From assembly GCA_945883815.1 (NCBI GenBank), contig CAMCYJ010000013.1, positions 1-58,709 on the forward strand: 58,709 nt of DNA. The letters run 5' to 3'. Below the pieces are notes generated by a model that was given only the letters and a program-made list of their open reading frames with translations, had not been told where the DNA came from and did no database searches. Each line of letters starts with the position of its first letter. Positions within the stretch are counted from its first letter, which is position 1. The position numbers and the translations under genes were made by a program. This document shows, in pieces, positions 7,258 to 14,098 of this stretch. The stretch is from Akkermansia muciniphila. Its GTDB lineage: Bacteria > Verrucomicrobiota > Verrucomicrobiia > Limisphaerales > UBA9464.

Positions 7258-7300
7258 GGATCCGTGTTTATCTGCGTAAACCTGCGGATAAAAACCCCCG
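7258..7300 (-). repeat. Degenerate 'TCCGCAG...' intergenic repeat, copy 2 (inverted)
   Basis: Read on the minus strand it gives TTTTTATCCGCAGGTTTACG and then CAGATAAACACGGATCC, resembling copy 1 at 7162-7204. The two copies are inverted about a 53-bp centre, so a transcript could fold across them. Confidence 0.45.
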
Positions 7301-7355
7301 GCGGATGATTGAGCCTCGCGGTAATGGGTAGCCAGAGCTGATCTGCAAGATGAAA

Positions 7356-7384
7356 GGATTTCGCAGTTGCGGGTGCCGTTCGCC
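7356..7384 (+). repeat. 29-bp direct repeat, copy B (right of the NTase gene pair)
   Basis: Matches copy A (6138-6166) at 28 of 29 positions in the same orientation, the single difference being C for A after GCGGGTGC. About 1.19 kb separates the copies. Confidence 0.75.
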
Positions 7385-7416
7385 CCTCGAAGGCTCGCCG
7401 CCGAAATCCCCCTTGG

Positions 7417-7545
7417 ATGAACAACATTCTGCCAACCAAGAATTCCTTCCTACTGATGCTGGCGTTCCTGCTGCTCGGAATGCCTCGACCGGTTGTCGAC
7501 GCAACCAAAGACCACAACTTCGATGTCGTGCAGGCGATCGTCTAG
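7417..7545 (+). CDS. Possible small secreted/membrane peptide ORF or 5' remnant of a secreted protein gene
   Basis: An ATG at 7417 opens a 42-codon frame with a signal-peptide-like profile: a polar start (MNNILPTKN), a hydrophobic core (SFLLMLAFLLLGM), and a short polar tail ending in a TAG stop. It follows the second direct repeat by 32 bp. The tail after the hydrophobic core is only about 20 residues, so it may be a real micropeptide or the leftover N-terminus of a larger exported protein. No convincing Shine-Dalgarno is present. The rest of 7150-7628 holds only the repeats and the terminator. Confidence 0.3.
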   Translation: MNNILPTKNSFLLMLAFLLLGMPRPVVDATKDHNFDVVQAIV

Positions 7546-7558
7546 GATGAACATCAAA

Positions 7559-7588
7559 ACGCCGGACCCCGCATACGAGGTCCGGCGT
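7559..7588 (-). terminator. Hairpin terminator downstream of the XylA-like gene
   Basis: ACGCCGGACC and GGTCCGGCGT form a perfect 10-bp stem with a 10-base loop. On the minus strand the stem continues into TTTT, placed 41 bp after the stop of the isomerase gene at 7629. Confidence 0.75.
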
Positions 7589-7628
7589 GGTTGCTCAGAT
7601 CGGATCGCGTGGGGCGACCCCGATTGGG

Positions 7629-8672
7629 TCAGAGCACACCCATCAGATGCTCGAGGACCAATTGGTCGAGGTCCTGGTAGTTGCGCGCGGCGATGAGTTG
7701 GGCGGCTTCCTTCTCGGGGTAGCTCTTGGCCTTGGCCAGGAGGTGCTCGAAGGTGCGGCGGGAGTTGGACAGGTGCGAGAGCCACTGCTTCTCGGAGGTG
7801 GTCCGGAAGGGGTGCACATCGAAGCAAACGAACTCGCCCTTCTTGCCGTAGCCGTTGCGCTCGAGGGCGCGGATTTGGTTGAACGCCACGCGCAGGTTGG
7901 CGGAGCCAAAGGGCTTGTCCTGGTCGAACTTCAGGCCGTTCTGGTCGTTCAGGTGCAGCGACCAGAGCTTGCCGAAGGACATGGCGAAATCGATTTCATC
8001 GGCCGGATCGAGGCCGGCGAGGATGGCGTGGGCCGACTCAATGACACAGCCCACGCGCTTGGAATCCTTGGTGAGCTGGGCAATGGCCAGCGCGTGCCCG
8101 GTGGTGGGCAGGTAGGCGTGGTCCATGGGCTCGTTGGGCTTGGGCTCGATGGCCAGGCGGATCTTCTTGTCGTGCTTGAGCATCGCGTCGAAGGCCTCGA
8201 CGAGCAGTTCGGTGGAGCGAGTGCCCGACTTGGATTCGCGCAGGTAGGTGCCTTCGCGGGCCAGCCACAGCACCAGGATGTTGGTGCCCAGTTCGTTGGC
8301 GATGTCGATGCTCTGGCGGGAACGATCGATGGCGTAGCGGCGCAGCTTCGGATCGTTGCTGGTGTAGCCGCCGTCGATGGTTTGCGGGGCGAACCAGAGG
8401 CGAGGGGCGACCATCTCGGCCACGATACCTTCATTGTCCAAGCGCTTCTTCAGAGCCTTGGCCTCTTGGAGGACTTGCTTGGAGGACTTGGAATCGATGT
8501 CGGGCACGGCGTCGTCGTCGTGGAACATCATGGCGTCGAAGCCGAGGGTCTTCAGCTGGGCGAGCTTCCAGTCGAAGGATTCCTCGCGGCGGACGGTGGG
8601 GCCGTAGGGGTCTTGACCCTGGCTGAAGTTCCACGGGCCCACACAAAAACGGTATTGCTGTTTCTTGGACAT
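7629..8672 (-). CDS. Xylose isomerase-family TIM-barrel protein (XylA-like)
   Basis: A 347-residue protein that aligns along its length with the short actinobacterial-type xylose isomerases. Shared blocks are RFCVGPWNFSQGQDPYG, MFHDDD (H51, D52), DGGYTSNDPKLRRYAI, the AIEPKPNEP metal/substrate segment (E176, K178), a second metal segment around E212 and H215, and LKFDQD (D250, D252). The segment that normally reads HIDLNGQNG is here LHLNDQNG, two residues shorter, so the usual metal-ligand aspartate is replaced or shifted. It may isomerise a sugar other than xylose, or act as an epimerase. The ATG at 8672 matches the family start; the frame is open upstream to 9464 only as shadow. It diverges from the FGE-like lipoprotein gene. 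Confidence 0.87.
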   Translation of the reverse strand: MSKKQQYRFCVGPWNFSQGQDPYGPTVRREESFDWKLAQLKTLGFDAMMFHDDDAVPDIDSKSSKQVLQEAKALKKRLDNEGIVAEMVAPRLWFAPQTIDGGYTSNDPKLRRYAIDRSRQSIDIANELGTNILVLWLAREGTYLRESKSGTRSTELLVEAFDAMLKHDKKIRLAIEPKPNEPMDHAYLPTTGHALAIAQLTKDSKRVGCVIESAHAILAGLDPADEIDFAMSFGKLWSLHLNDQNGLKFDQDKPFGSANLRVAFNQIRALERNGYGKKGEFVCFDVHPFRTTSEKQWLSHLSNSRRTFEHLLAKAKSYPEKEAAQLIAARNYQDLDQLVLEHLMGVL

Positions 8673-8813
8673 GGTAAAAGCGACCGACGGTGAACCCGAT
8701 GCCGGGGGCAGGGCAATCTGGAATGCGTCTCCGACGTTCATGCGTTCACCACCCAATGGAAGTTGCACTCGTCTCGGACCAACAAGGCACTGCTTCTGCT
8801 GCGAGGAGGAGTC

Positions 8814-9701
8814 ATGAATTTCGCTGGCTTCCTTGCCGACCGCTGCCGGGCGCGCCGTTTCGCGACCGCGCTGTCGGTGGCACTCTGTCTGGGGGCGGTC
8901 AGTGGGTGCTCCGGTCCGTCGGATCAGCAGGAACAGGTGTTGCGCATCGTGGCCCAGGGAGCCGCCGGGGCTCGTTGGGTGGCGACGTTGCCCAAGGCGG
9001 GCCCCTTGGCGACGCGGTGGGTTCCCGCCACTCGGTTCGTAATGGGCAGTCCGCCTCAGGAGCAGGGGAGGTTGGTGGATGAGCCCCAGCATCTGGTGCA
9101 GTTGACCTCTGGATTCTTCATCGCGGAGACCGAGTTGACCCAACGTCAGTGGCTGGCGTTCATGGAGACCAATCCGAGCCCGACTCCCGGGCTGGATTTG
9201 CCGGTGGTCCAAGTCTCTTGGGAGCAAGCCCGAGAATTCTGCCGCCGCCTCACCTCGCAACAGAGTGAAGAAGGGCACCTGCCCAAGGGTTGGATCTGGG
9301 ATTTGCCCACCGAGGCGCAATGGGAATTGGCCTGCCGGGCCGGGACCCCCGGGGCCTACTCTGGGGAACTCGACAGCCTGGCCTGGCATGCCGGAAACAG
9401 TGGCGGCAAAGTGCATCCGGTGGGGCTGCGTGAGGCCAATGGACTCGGTCTTCGCGACATGCATGGCAACGTGGCCGAGTGGTGCGTGAATTGGTTTTCG
9501 TCTTACCCGACCAATATTCCGGTCTTCGTGGATCCTCTGGGTCCGATCTGGAGCTTTGCTCCCACCTATCGGGGCGGTGGATTCAAGTCGCCCCCTGCGG
9601 CTTGCCGCTCGGCGGCCCGCGCGGCGGGTGTCGCCGGGGAGGCGCCCAACGAGGCTTTGGGGTTTCGACTGGCCCTACGGTATCGGCGGGAAACCATGTG
9701 A
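8814..9701 (+). CDS. Lipoprotein with formylglycine-generating-enzyme-like (SUMF1) domain
   Basis: A 295-residue protein with a lipoprotein signal peptide (ATALSVALCLGAVSGC, lipid-carrying Cys at residue 32) and one FGE-sulfatase domain. Domain landmarks are FVMGSPPQEQG, HLVQLTSGFFIAETELTQRQW, LPVVQVSWEQAREFCRRL, LPTEAQWELACRAGT, RDMHGNVAEWCVNWF and the final YRGGGFKSPPAACRSAAR. In aerobic FGEs that last segment carries two catalytic cysteines; here only the second remains and the first position reads as serine, so formylglycine formation is unlikely. Such domains also occur as structural or carbohydrate-related modules. A good ribosome-binding site (AGGAGG at 8804-8810) fixes the ATG at 8814. 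The sulfatase in this window is 35 kb away, so no direct link is shown. Confidence 0.87.
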   Translation: MNFAGFLADRCRARRFATALSVALCLGAVSGCSGPSDQQEQVLRIVAQGAAGARWVATLPKAGPLATRWVPATRFVMGSPPQEQGRLVDEPQHLVQLTSGFFIAETELTQRQWLAFMETNPSPTPGLDLPVVQVSWEQAREFCRRLTSQQSEEGHLPKGWIWDLPTEAQWELACRAGTPGAYSGELDSLAWHAGNSGGKVHPVGLREANGLGLRDMHGNVAEWCVNWFSSYPTNIPVFVDPLGPIWSFAPTYRGGGFKSPPAACRSAARAAGVAGEAPNEALGFRLALRYRRETM

Positions 9702-9847
9702 TGGGCATGCCCTTGCGGGTTTTTTCGTCTCGGGATCCAACGCAAGCCAGAACCTGAATTGGAGAGGGATGTCATCTCAGGATCGTTCCTGCCTCGAAGA
9801 CATCTGCTTCCTGTCCTCCAGCCGTTGGGGGTGTTAGCGTCTTCCCC

Positions 9848-10624
9848 GTGGCCGAAACATTGGTCGTCAACGAGGTCTATCTGAGTCTTCAGGGCGAAAG
9901 CACCTTCGCGGGTTTGCCCTGCGTCTTTGTGCGCCTGACCGGATGCAATTTGCGCTGTTCTTACTGCGACACCGCCTATGCCTTCACCGAAGGTAAACGG
10001 CGAACGCTCGATGAGATCCGCGCCGAAGTGCATCGGTTGGCAGAACCTTATCTCCACCCCGATCGAGCCCATTTTCCACCGGTGGTCAATGCGGGGGATG
10101 CCTCCGCTCAGCACAAGTTGCCGTTGGTCGAGTTGACCGGGGGAGAGCCTCTCCTGCAACCCAACGCTGCTCGCCTCATGCGCACCTTGGCGGATGATTG
10201 TTTCACGGTGCTCGTGGAAACCAGCGGGGCCCATGACATCTCGAAGCTCGACCCGCGGGTGCGGCGCATCATGGACTTGAAGTGTCCCAGCAGCGGCGAA
10301 GTGGAACGCAACCGTTTGGCCAACCTCCCGCACCTCCGTGCCACCGATGAGTTGAAGTTCGTGATCGGGACCCGCGAAGACTACGAGTGGGCCAAGGCGA
10401 TGATTCTCGAGCACCGGCTCGATCCGGTGTGTCCGATCTTGTTTTCGTGGGTGGCACCGTTGTCCGAATCCCAGCGCGACAAGGTCCTCAAACCGGTTCC
10501 CAAAGGTCTGACCCCCATCTCGCGCAAAGAACTCGTGGAAGCCATGGTGGCCGATCAGGTGCCGGCTCGGTTCCAGTTGCAAATGCACAAGTTCATCTGG
10601 CCCTCCGATGAACGCGGCGTGTGA
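9848..10624 (+). CDS. queE: 7-carboxy-7-deazaguanine synthase QueE (radical SAM)
   Basis: A 258-residue radical SAM enzyme making 7-carboxy-7-deazaguanine in the queuosine/7-deazapurine pathway. The cluster motif is CX3CX2C with C33, C37 and C40 (GCNLRCSYCDT), preceded by EVYLSLQGEST, the QueE N-terminus. LVELTGGEPLLQ and TVLVETSGAHD are the SAM-binding strands, and DLKCPSSGE with ELKFVIGTREDYEWA completes the pattern. It starts with GTG at 9848, with no other start between the preceding gene and the motif. Its stop overlaps the ATG of the aminotransferase gene by one base, giving an operon with rsmA. No other queuosine gene is in the window. Confidence 0.93.
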   Translation: MAETLVVNEVYLSLQGESTFAGLPCVFVRLTGCNLRCSYCDTAYAFTEGKRRTLDEIRAEVHRLAEPYLHPDRAHFPPVVNAGDASAQHKLPLVELTGGEPLLQPNAARLMRTLADDCFTVLVETSGAHDISKLDPRVRRIMDLKCPSSGEVERNRLANLPHLRATDELKFVIGTREDYEWAKAMILEHRLDPVCPILFSWVAPLSESQRDKVLKPVPKGLTPISRKELVEAMVADQVPARFQLQMHKFIWPSDERGV

Positions 10625-12012
10625 TGAGCTCCCGACCCAAAGACGCCACCTTGGAGATGCTCCGCCGACACGAGTCGCGGAACATCACCTTCCTGGAACC
10701 CGATGCGGGTTGGCCGATCGTCTGGAAGCGGGCCAAAGGGTGCCGTGTCTGGGATGAAGCGGGTCGGCCTTATCTGGACCTCACAGCCGCCTTCGGGGTG
10801 GCCGCAGCGGGGCATGCCAATTCCGCCGTCGTGCGGGCCGGCCAGCGGCAGATGGGGGAGTTGCTGCATGCCATGGGCGATGTTCACCCGCATGCGTTGA
10901 AAGCCCGTCTGGCCCGCGAATTGAGTCGCCTCACCTTTGAGCGATGGACCCGCCGCCGTGGAGCCGCCACTTCGGTGGAGACCGGCAAGGTGATCTTCGG
11001 ATGCTCCGGCTTCGAGGCGGTCGAGGCCGCCCTCAAGACGGCGCGTTTGGCCACGGGAAACCCCGGGGTGTTGGCGTTCCGGGGCGGATACCACGGAGTC
11101 GGCTATGGAGCGCTGAATGCGACCGAACGGTCTCATTTTCGCGAACCCTTCCGCGACCAGTTGCGCGAGTTTGGGCGCTTTGTCGACTTTCCCGAGGCCG
11201 ATGGAGACGGGCAGGGTCAAAAGAAATTGGAGGCAGCCCTTGAGGCGGCTGCGGCAACGGGCGACATCGGCGCAGTGATCGTCGAACCCATGCAGGCTCG
11301 CGGAGGGATCCGCATACCACCGCCTTGGTTTCTGCCGTGTTTGCGCCAGTGGGCCGATCAACGGGGCATTTTGTTGATTTTCGACGAAATCTACACTGGC
11401 TTCGGACGCACCGGAGCCTGGTTTGCTTGCGAGCATTCGGGGGTGATTCCGGACCTAGTCTGTCTGGGCAAGGCGTTGACCGGCGGTTTCCCCCTGAGTG
11501 CTTGCGTGGGTCGGGCTCGGGTGATGGATGCCTGGCCACCAGCGATGGGTGAGGCCATCCACACCAGCACTTATCTCGGACACCCGGTCGGGTGTGCCAT
11601 GGCCTTGGCTCAGATCTCTGAACTCCGTCGCCTGGCCTTGCCGCAACGGGCGGCTCGGTTGGAAAAGGTTCTGGAATCGGGCCTGAAATCCCTCCAAGCC
11701 CAATTCCCGGATCGCGTATCGCGAGTCTCGGTCGTGGGGCTCATGGGGGGGATTGCCTGGCGACTGCCAGATGGTGGGCCCGATACCGGATTGTCGGTGG
11801 GAATCATGCAGGAGGCGCTGCGCCGCGGTATTTTGCTGCTTCCGGAAGGGGAGCATTCCGAGGTCACCGGAATTACTCCGCCGCTGACCATCACCGAGGC
11901 AGAGTTGGCCAGAGCCTTCCGCGAAATCACGCGCGCGGTCGCCGCCTGCCTCCAGCCATCGATTCCCGCTGCCAAACCCATGTTGTCCCGCCCTCCGAAA
12001 AAACGGTCATGA
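10624..12012 (+). CDS. Class III (acetylornithine/4-aminobutyrate-type) aminotransferase
   Basis: A 462-residue PLP enzyme of fold type I, class III. Characteristic segments are GCRVWDEAGRPYLDLTAAFGV near the start, VIFGCSGFEAVEAALKTAR (the PLP-phosphate/amide region), FRGGYHGVGYGALN, VIVEPMQARGGIRIPP, LIFDEIYTGFGRTGAWFA (the cofactor-binding Asp) and LVCLGKALTGGFPLSA with the Schiff-base lysine. The substrate cannot be told from sequence; 4-aminobutyrate, acetylornithine or diamine transaminases are all possible. The ATG at 10624 overlaps the queE stop, and its own stop overlaps the rsmA start by 4 bp. This tight middle position is unusual for an aminotransferase and suggests co-expression with tRNA/rRNA modification genes, perhaps only by chance of gene order. 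Confidence 0.88.
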   Translation: MSSRPKDATLEMLRRHESRNITFLEPDAGWPIVWKRAKGCRVWDEAGRPYLDLTAAFGVAAAGHANSAVVRAGQRQMGELLHAMGDVHPHALKARLARELSRLTFERWTRRRGAATSVETGKVIFGCSGFEAVEAALKTARLATGNPGVLAFRGGYHGVGYGALNATERSHFREPFRDQLREFGRFVDFPEADGDGQGQKKLEAALEAAAATGDIGAVIVEPMQARGGIRIPPPWFLPCLRQWADQRGILLIFDEIYTGFGRTGAWFACEHSGVIPDLVCLGKALTGGFPLSACVGRARVMDAWPPAMGEAIHTSTYLGHPVGCAMALAQISELRRLALPQRAARLEKVLESGLKSLQAQFPDRVSRVSVVGLMGGIAWRLPDGGPDTGLSVGIMQEALRRGILLLPEGEHSEVTGITPPLTITEAELARAFREITRAVAACLQPSIPAAKPMLSRPPKKRS

Positions 12013-12902
12013 CCCTCAATGAGATGCGTTCCCTGCTGGAGTCGCGGGGGATCCAGTTGACGAAGTCGCTGGGCCAGAACTTCCTGCACGATGGCAATCA
12101 GTTGCGACGGATTGTGAGCGCTGCGGACATCGCTCCGACCGACCGCATCCTCGAGGTAGGGCCCGGATTGGGGCCCTTGACTGAGTTGCTGGTGGCCCGG
12201 GCCGCGTCGGTGTTGGCCATCGAAAAGGACGCCCGCCTGGTGAGCGTTCTGCGCGAAAGCTTTTCCGGTCCCCTTTCCGGAGAGGGACCCGGTCAACTCG
12301 AATTGCTCGAGGCTGACGCCATGCGTTGGGTCGAAGCCAATCCGCGGGATTGGAGCGGTTGGAAACTGGTCGCAAATTTGCCCTATTCGGTGGCCTCACC
12401 CCTGATGGTGGAGTTGGCCGAGGCCCCGGTGCCCCCTGAGCGCATGGTTGTGACGTTGCAGGCGGAGGTGGTGCATCGCATCGCTGCTCCGACCGATGGG
12501 GACGACTATGGAATCCTCACGCTCTTGCTGGGTCTGCGCTACCAAGTCCGTGAATGGTTCAACATCCGGCGTGGGTGTTTTCATCCGATACCGGATGTCG
12601 ACAGTGCCTGCATCAGTCTGGTTCGGAGGCCGACTCCGCTGTTGGATGCAGCCGGATCGGTGATTTTCACCCGACTCGTCAAGCGAGCCTTCTCCGAGCG
12701 TCGGAAGATGATGCTCAAACTGCTGAAGACCGTGTGGCCTGCGGACGTCTTGCAGGCCGCCTTCACTGAGGTGGGCGTATCTCCCACTGAGCGCGCCGAG
12801 AAGGTTTCTGTCGAGGGTTTCGTGGCTTTGGCTCGGATCCTTCAACAGCAATGGCCGAGCGAGGCTTGCGCCGTTTCGCCAGAGTCGGGTCCGAGGGGCT
12901 GA
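12009..12902 (+). CDS. rsmA: 16S rRNA dimethyladenosine transferase RsmA (KsgA)
   Basis: A 297-residue SAM-dependent enzyme that dimethylates the two adjacent adenines in the 3' terminal helix of 16S rRNA during late 30S assembly. Motifs: LTKSLGQNFLHD at the N-terminus, ILEVGPGLGPLTELL (SAM loop), VLAIEKDARL, VANLPYSVASPLMVEL (the NLPY catalytic motif), FHPIPDVDSACISLV, and the C-terminal RLVKRAFSERRKMMLKLL. The length is slightly above average because of a non-conserved tail of about 20 residues. The ATG at 12009 overlaps the upstream stop by 4 bp. No clear terminator follows; the next 212 bp are non-coding. Confidence 0.95.
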   Translation: MTLNEMRSLLESRGIQLTKSLGQNFLHDGNQLRRIVSAADIAPTDRILEVGPGLGPLTELLVARAASVLAIEKDARLVSVLRESFSGPLSGEGPGQLELLEADAMRWVEANPRDWSGWKLVANLPYSVASPLMVELAEAPVPPERMVVTLQAEVVHRIAAPTDGDDYGILTLLLGLRYQVREWFNIRRGCFHPIPDVDSACISLVRRPTPLLDAAGSVIFTRLVKRAFSERRKMMLKLLKTVWPADVLQAAFTEVGVSPTERAEKVSVEGFVALARILQQQWPSEACAVSPESGPRG

Positions 12903-13114
12903 TCCGTGTTTGGAGGCTCTGCCCCAGCCGCCAGAGTACTGTTCAGAAAGTTGGGAGCCTTGGGGGGACAGGGCCGCGTTATGGTCTCGCAGTTCAGGTG
13001 GTTCTGTTTTGAGTGATTCGGGTGACTCAAGTTTCGACTGAATCTGCCGATATTTGGCAGTCTGTGGGAAGGTTTACCTGAAGCGCTTCTTTTCAGCGTC
13101 TTCCAGTACTTGCG

Positions 13115-13417
13115 ATGAAAATTGAATCCTTTGGAAAGACTTTGGTGGTCAGCGGACTGAATGTCCTGAATGTCAGCAATGCGGGTTCATTCCGGGACAA
13201 TGTACGGGCGTCTGTGCAGCCCCACCACACCCGCATCGATATCGACATGTCTTTGACCCGTGCCATCGACAGCACCGGGTTGGGTGCCCTGATTTCCGTG
13301 CACCGATACATCGTGTCACGGCAGGGTCAGTTGCGGGTGCTCAACCCGGTTCCGGTGGTGCGCAAAGTGTTGGACCTCACGCAGCTGAGCAAAAGTTTTG
13401 AGATCACACAGGGCTAA
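13115..13417 (+). CDS. STAS-domain protein, anti-sigma factor antagonist type
   Basis: A 100-residue protein made of a single STAS domain. The phosphorylation site region reads IDMSLTRAIDSTGLGALI, with S53 in the DSTGLG motif as the probable phospho-acceptor. The C-terminal strand-helix LRVLNPVPVVRKVLDLTQLSKSFEI is typical of SpoIIAA/RsbV-like antagonists. Such proteins, once dephosphorylated, bind a switch kinase or anti-sigma factor and release a sigma factor. No kinase, phosphatase or sigma gene is nearby. In the 212-bp upstream gap a short inverted repeat, CTGCC-N7-GGCAG at 13044-13060, may be an operator; that is only a guess. It converges on the pilin gene with an 18-bp gap. Confidence 0.88.
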   Translation: MKIESFGKTLVVSGLNVLNVSNAGSFRDNVRASVQPHHTRIDIDMSLTRAIDSTGLGALISVHRYIVSRQGQLRVLNPVPVVRKVLDLTQLSKSFEITQG

Positions 13418-13435
13418 GCCCGTGCGTCCGACGGC

Positions 13436-13837
13436 TCACTTTTCGTCAAGGGTGATCTGACCGCCTGCCTCAATGTTGCGGATCTTGCTGGGCGTGGTGG
13501 CGGTGGGTCGGGCCGCATCGGTGCAGTTGCCGATATTGTAGGTTTCGCCCATCACGGAGCTGGGGAATTTGCCGCCTTGGAAGTACGGAGCCAGTTCATC
13601 GGTCGAAGGTTCGGCCGTGTCCGGCTTGCGGTTCTCGTTCTGCCAGGTGGTCTTGGCCAACTCAATGGCCTTCAGGTTGGCAAGGACCGCGTTGTATTTT
13701 CCGGTCTCCATGAATTTCTTCACGTTCGGAACGGCGATCATGGTCAAGAGGCCCACGATCATGACTGCGATCATGACCTCGACGAGGGTGAAGGCGGCGC
13801 GGAGAGAGGCGCGACTCAGGTGCTTGCGGGTATTCAT
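13436..13837 (-). CDS. Type IV pilin / type II secretion pseudopilin
   Basis: A 133-residue prepilin with a short basic leader ending SLRAA, then FTLVEVMIAVMIVGLLTMIA, the hydrophobic N-terminal helix with Glu at position 5 of the mature protein. The processing site is Ala-Phe instead of the more common Gly-Phe. After the helix come VKKFMETGKYNAVLANLKAIELAKTTW and a C-terminal domain with DELAPYF, matching small major-type pseudopilins. It would be cleaved by a prepilin peptidase and assembled into a short pilus or secretion filament in the inner membrane. No pil or gsp machinery genes are in the window. The ATG at 13837 is preferred; one at 13855 adds six residues. Confidence 0.9.
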   Translation of the reverse strand: MNTRKHLSRASLRAAFTLVEVMIAVMIVGLLTMIAVPNVKKFMETGKYNAVLANLKAIELAKTTWQNENRKPDTAEPSTDELAPYFQGGKFPSSVMGETYNIGNCTDAARPTATTPSKIRNIEAGGQITLDEK

Positions 13838-14098
13838 GGCTGCAGAAATCGTCATGCGAATCCCAACACCGGCCCAAGGGTTTGGTTGCGGAGGCCGGCT
13901 TCAGGTTCCGAACTGACGGCGCCGATGAAAGCGGCAGCAGCCCTTTAGGGCAAGTCGAGGGTCTGCGTGGATTTCAAAGGCTTTAGAGCCGACAGTAGAG
14001 CTGAAATAGAGGTTCAGCGTCCCTGATTGACGTGGAACCCGCCGGAATGATTGGGACATTGCCGAGTCGTGGACTGTCTCCCACTCTTACCGCGCCGT

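Noticed and set aside
9704..9724. GGGCATGCCC palindrome followed by GCGGG and six T residues after the FGE-like gene
   Set aside because: The T-run is not directly after a stable stem; the only stem touching it is 3 bp, too weak to call a terminator.
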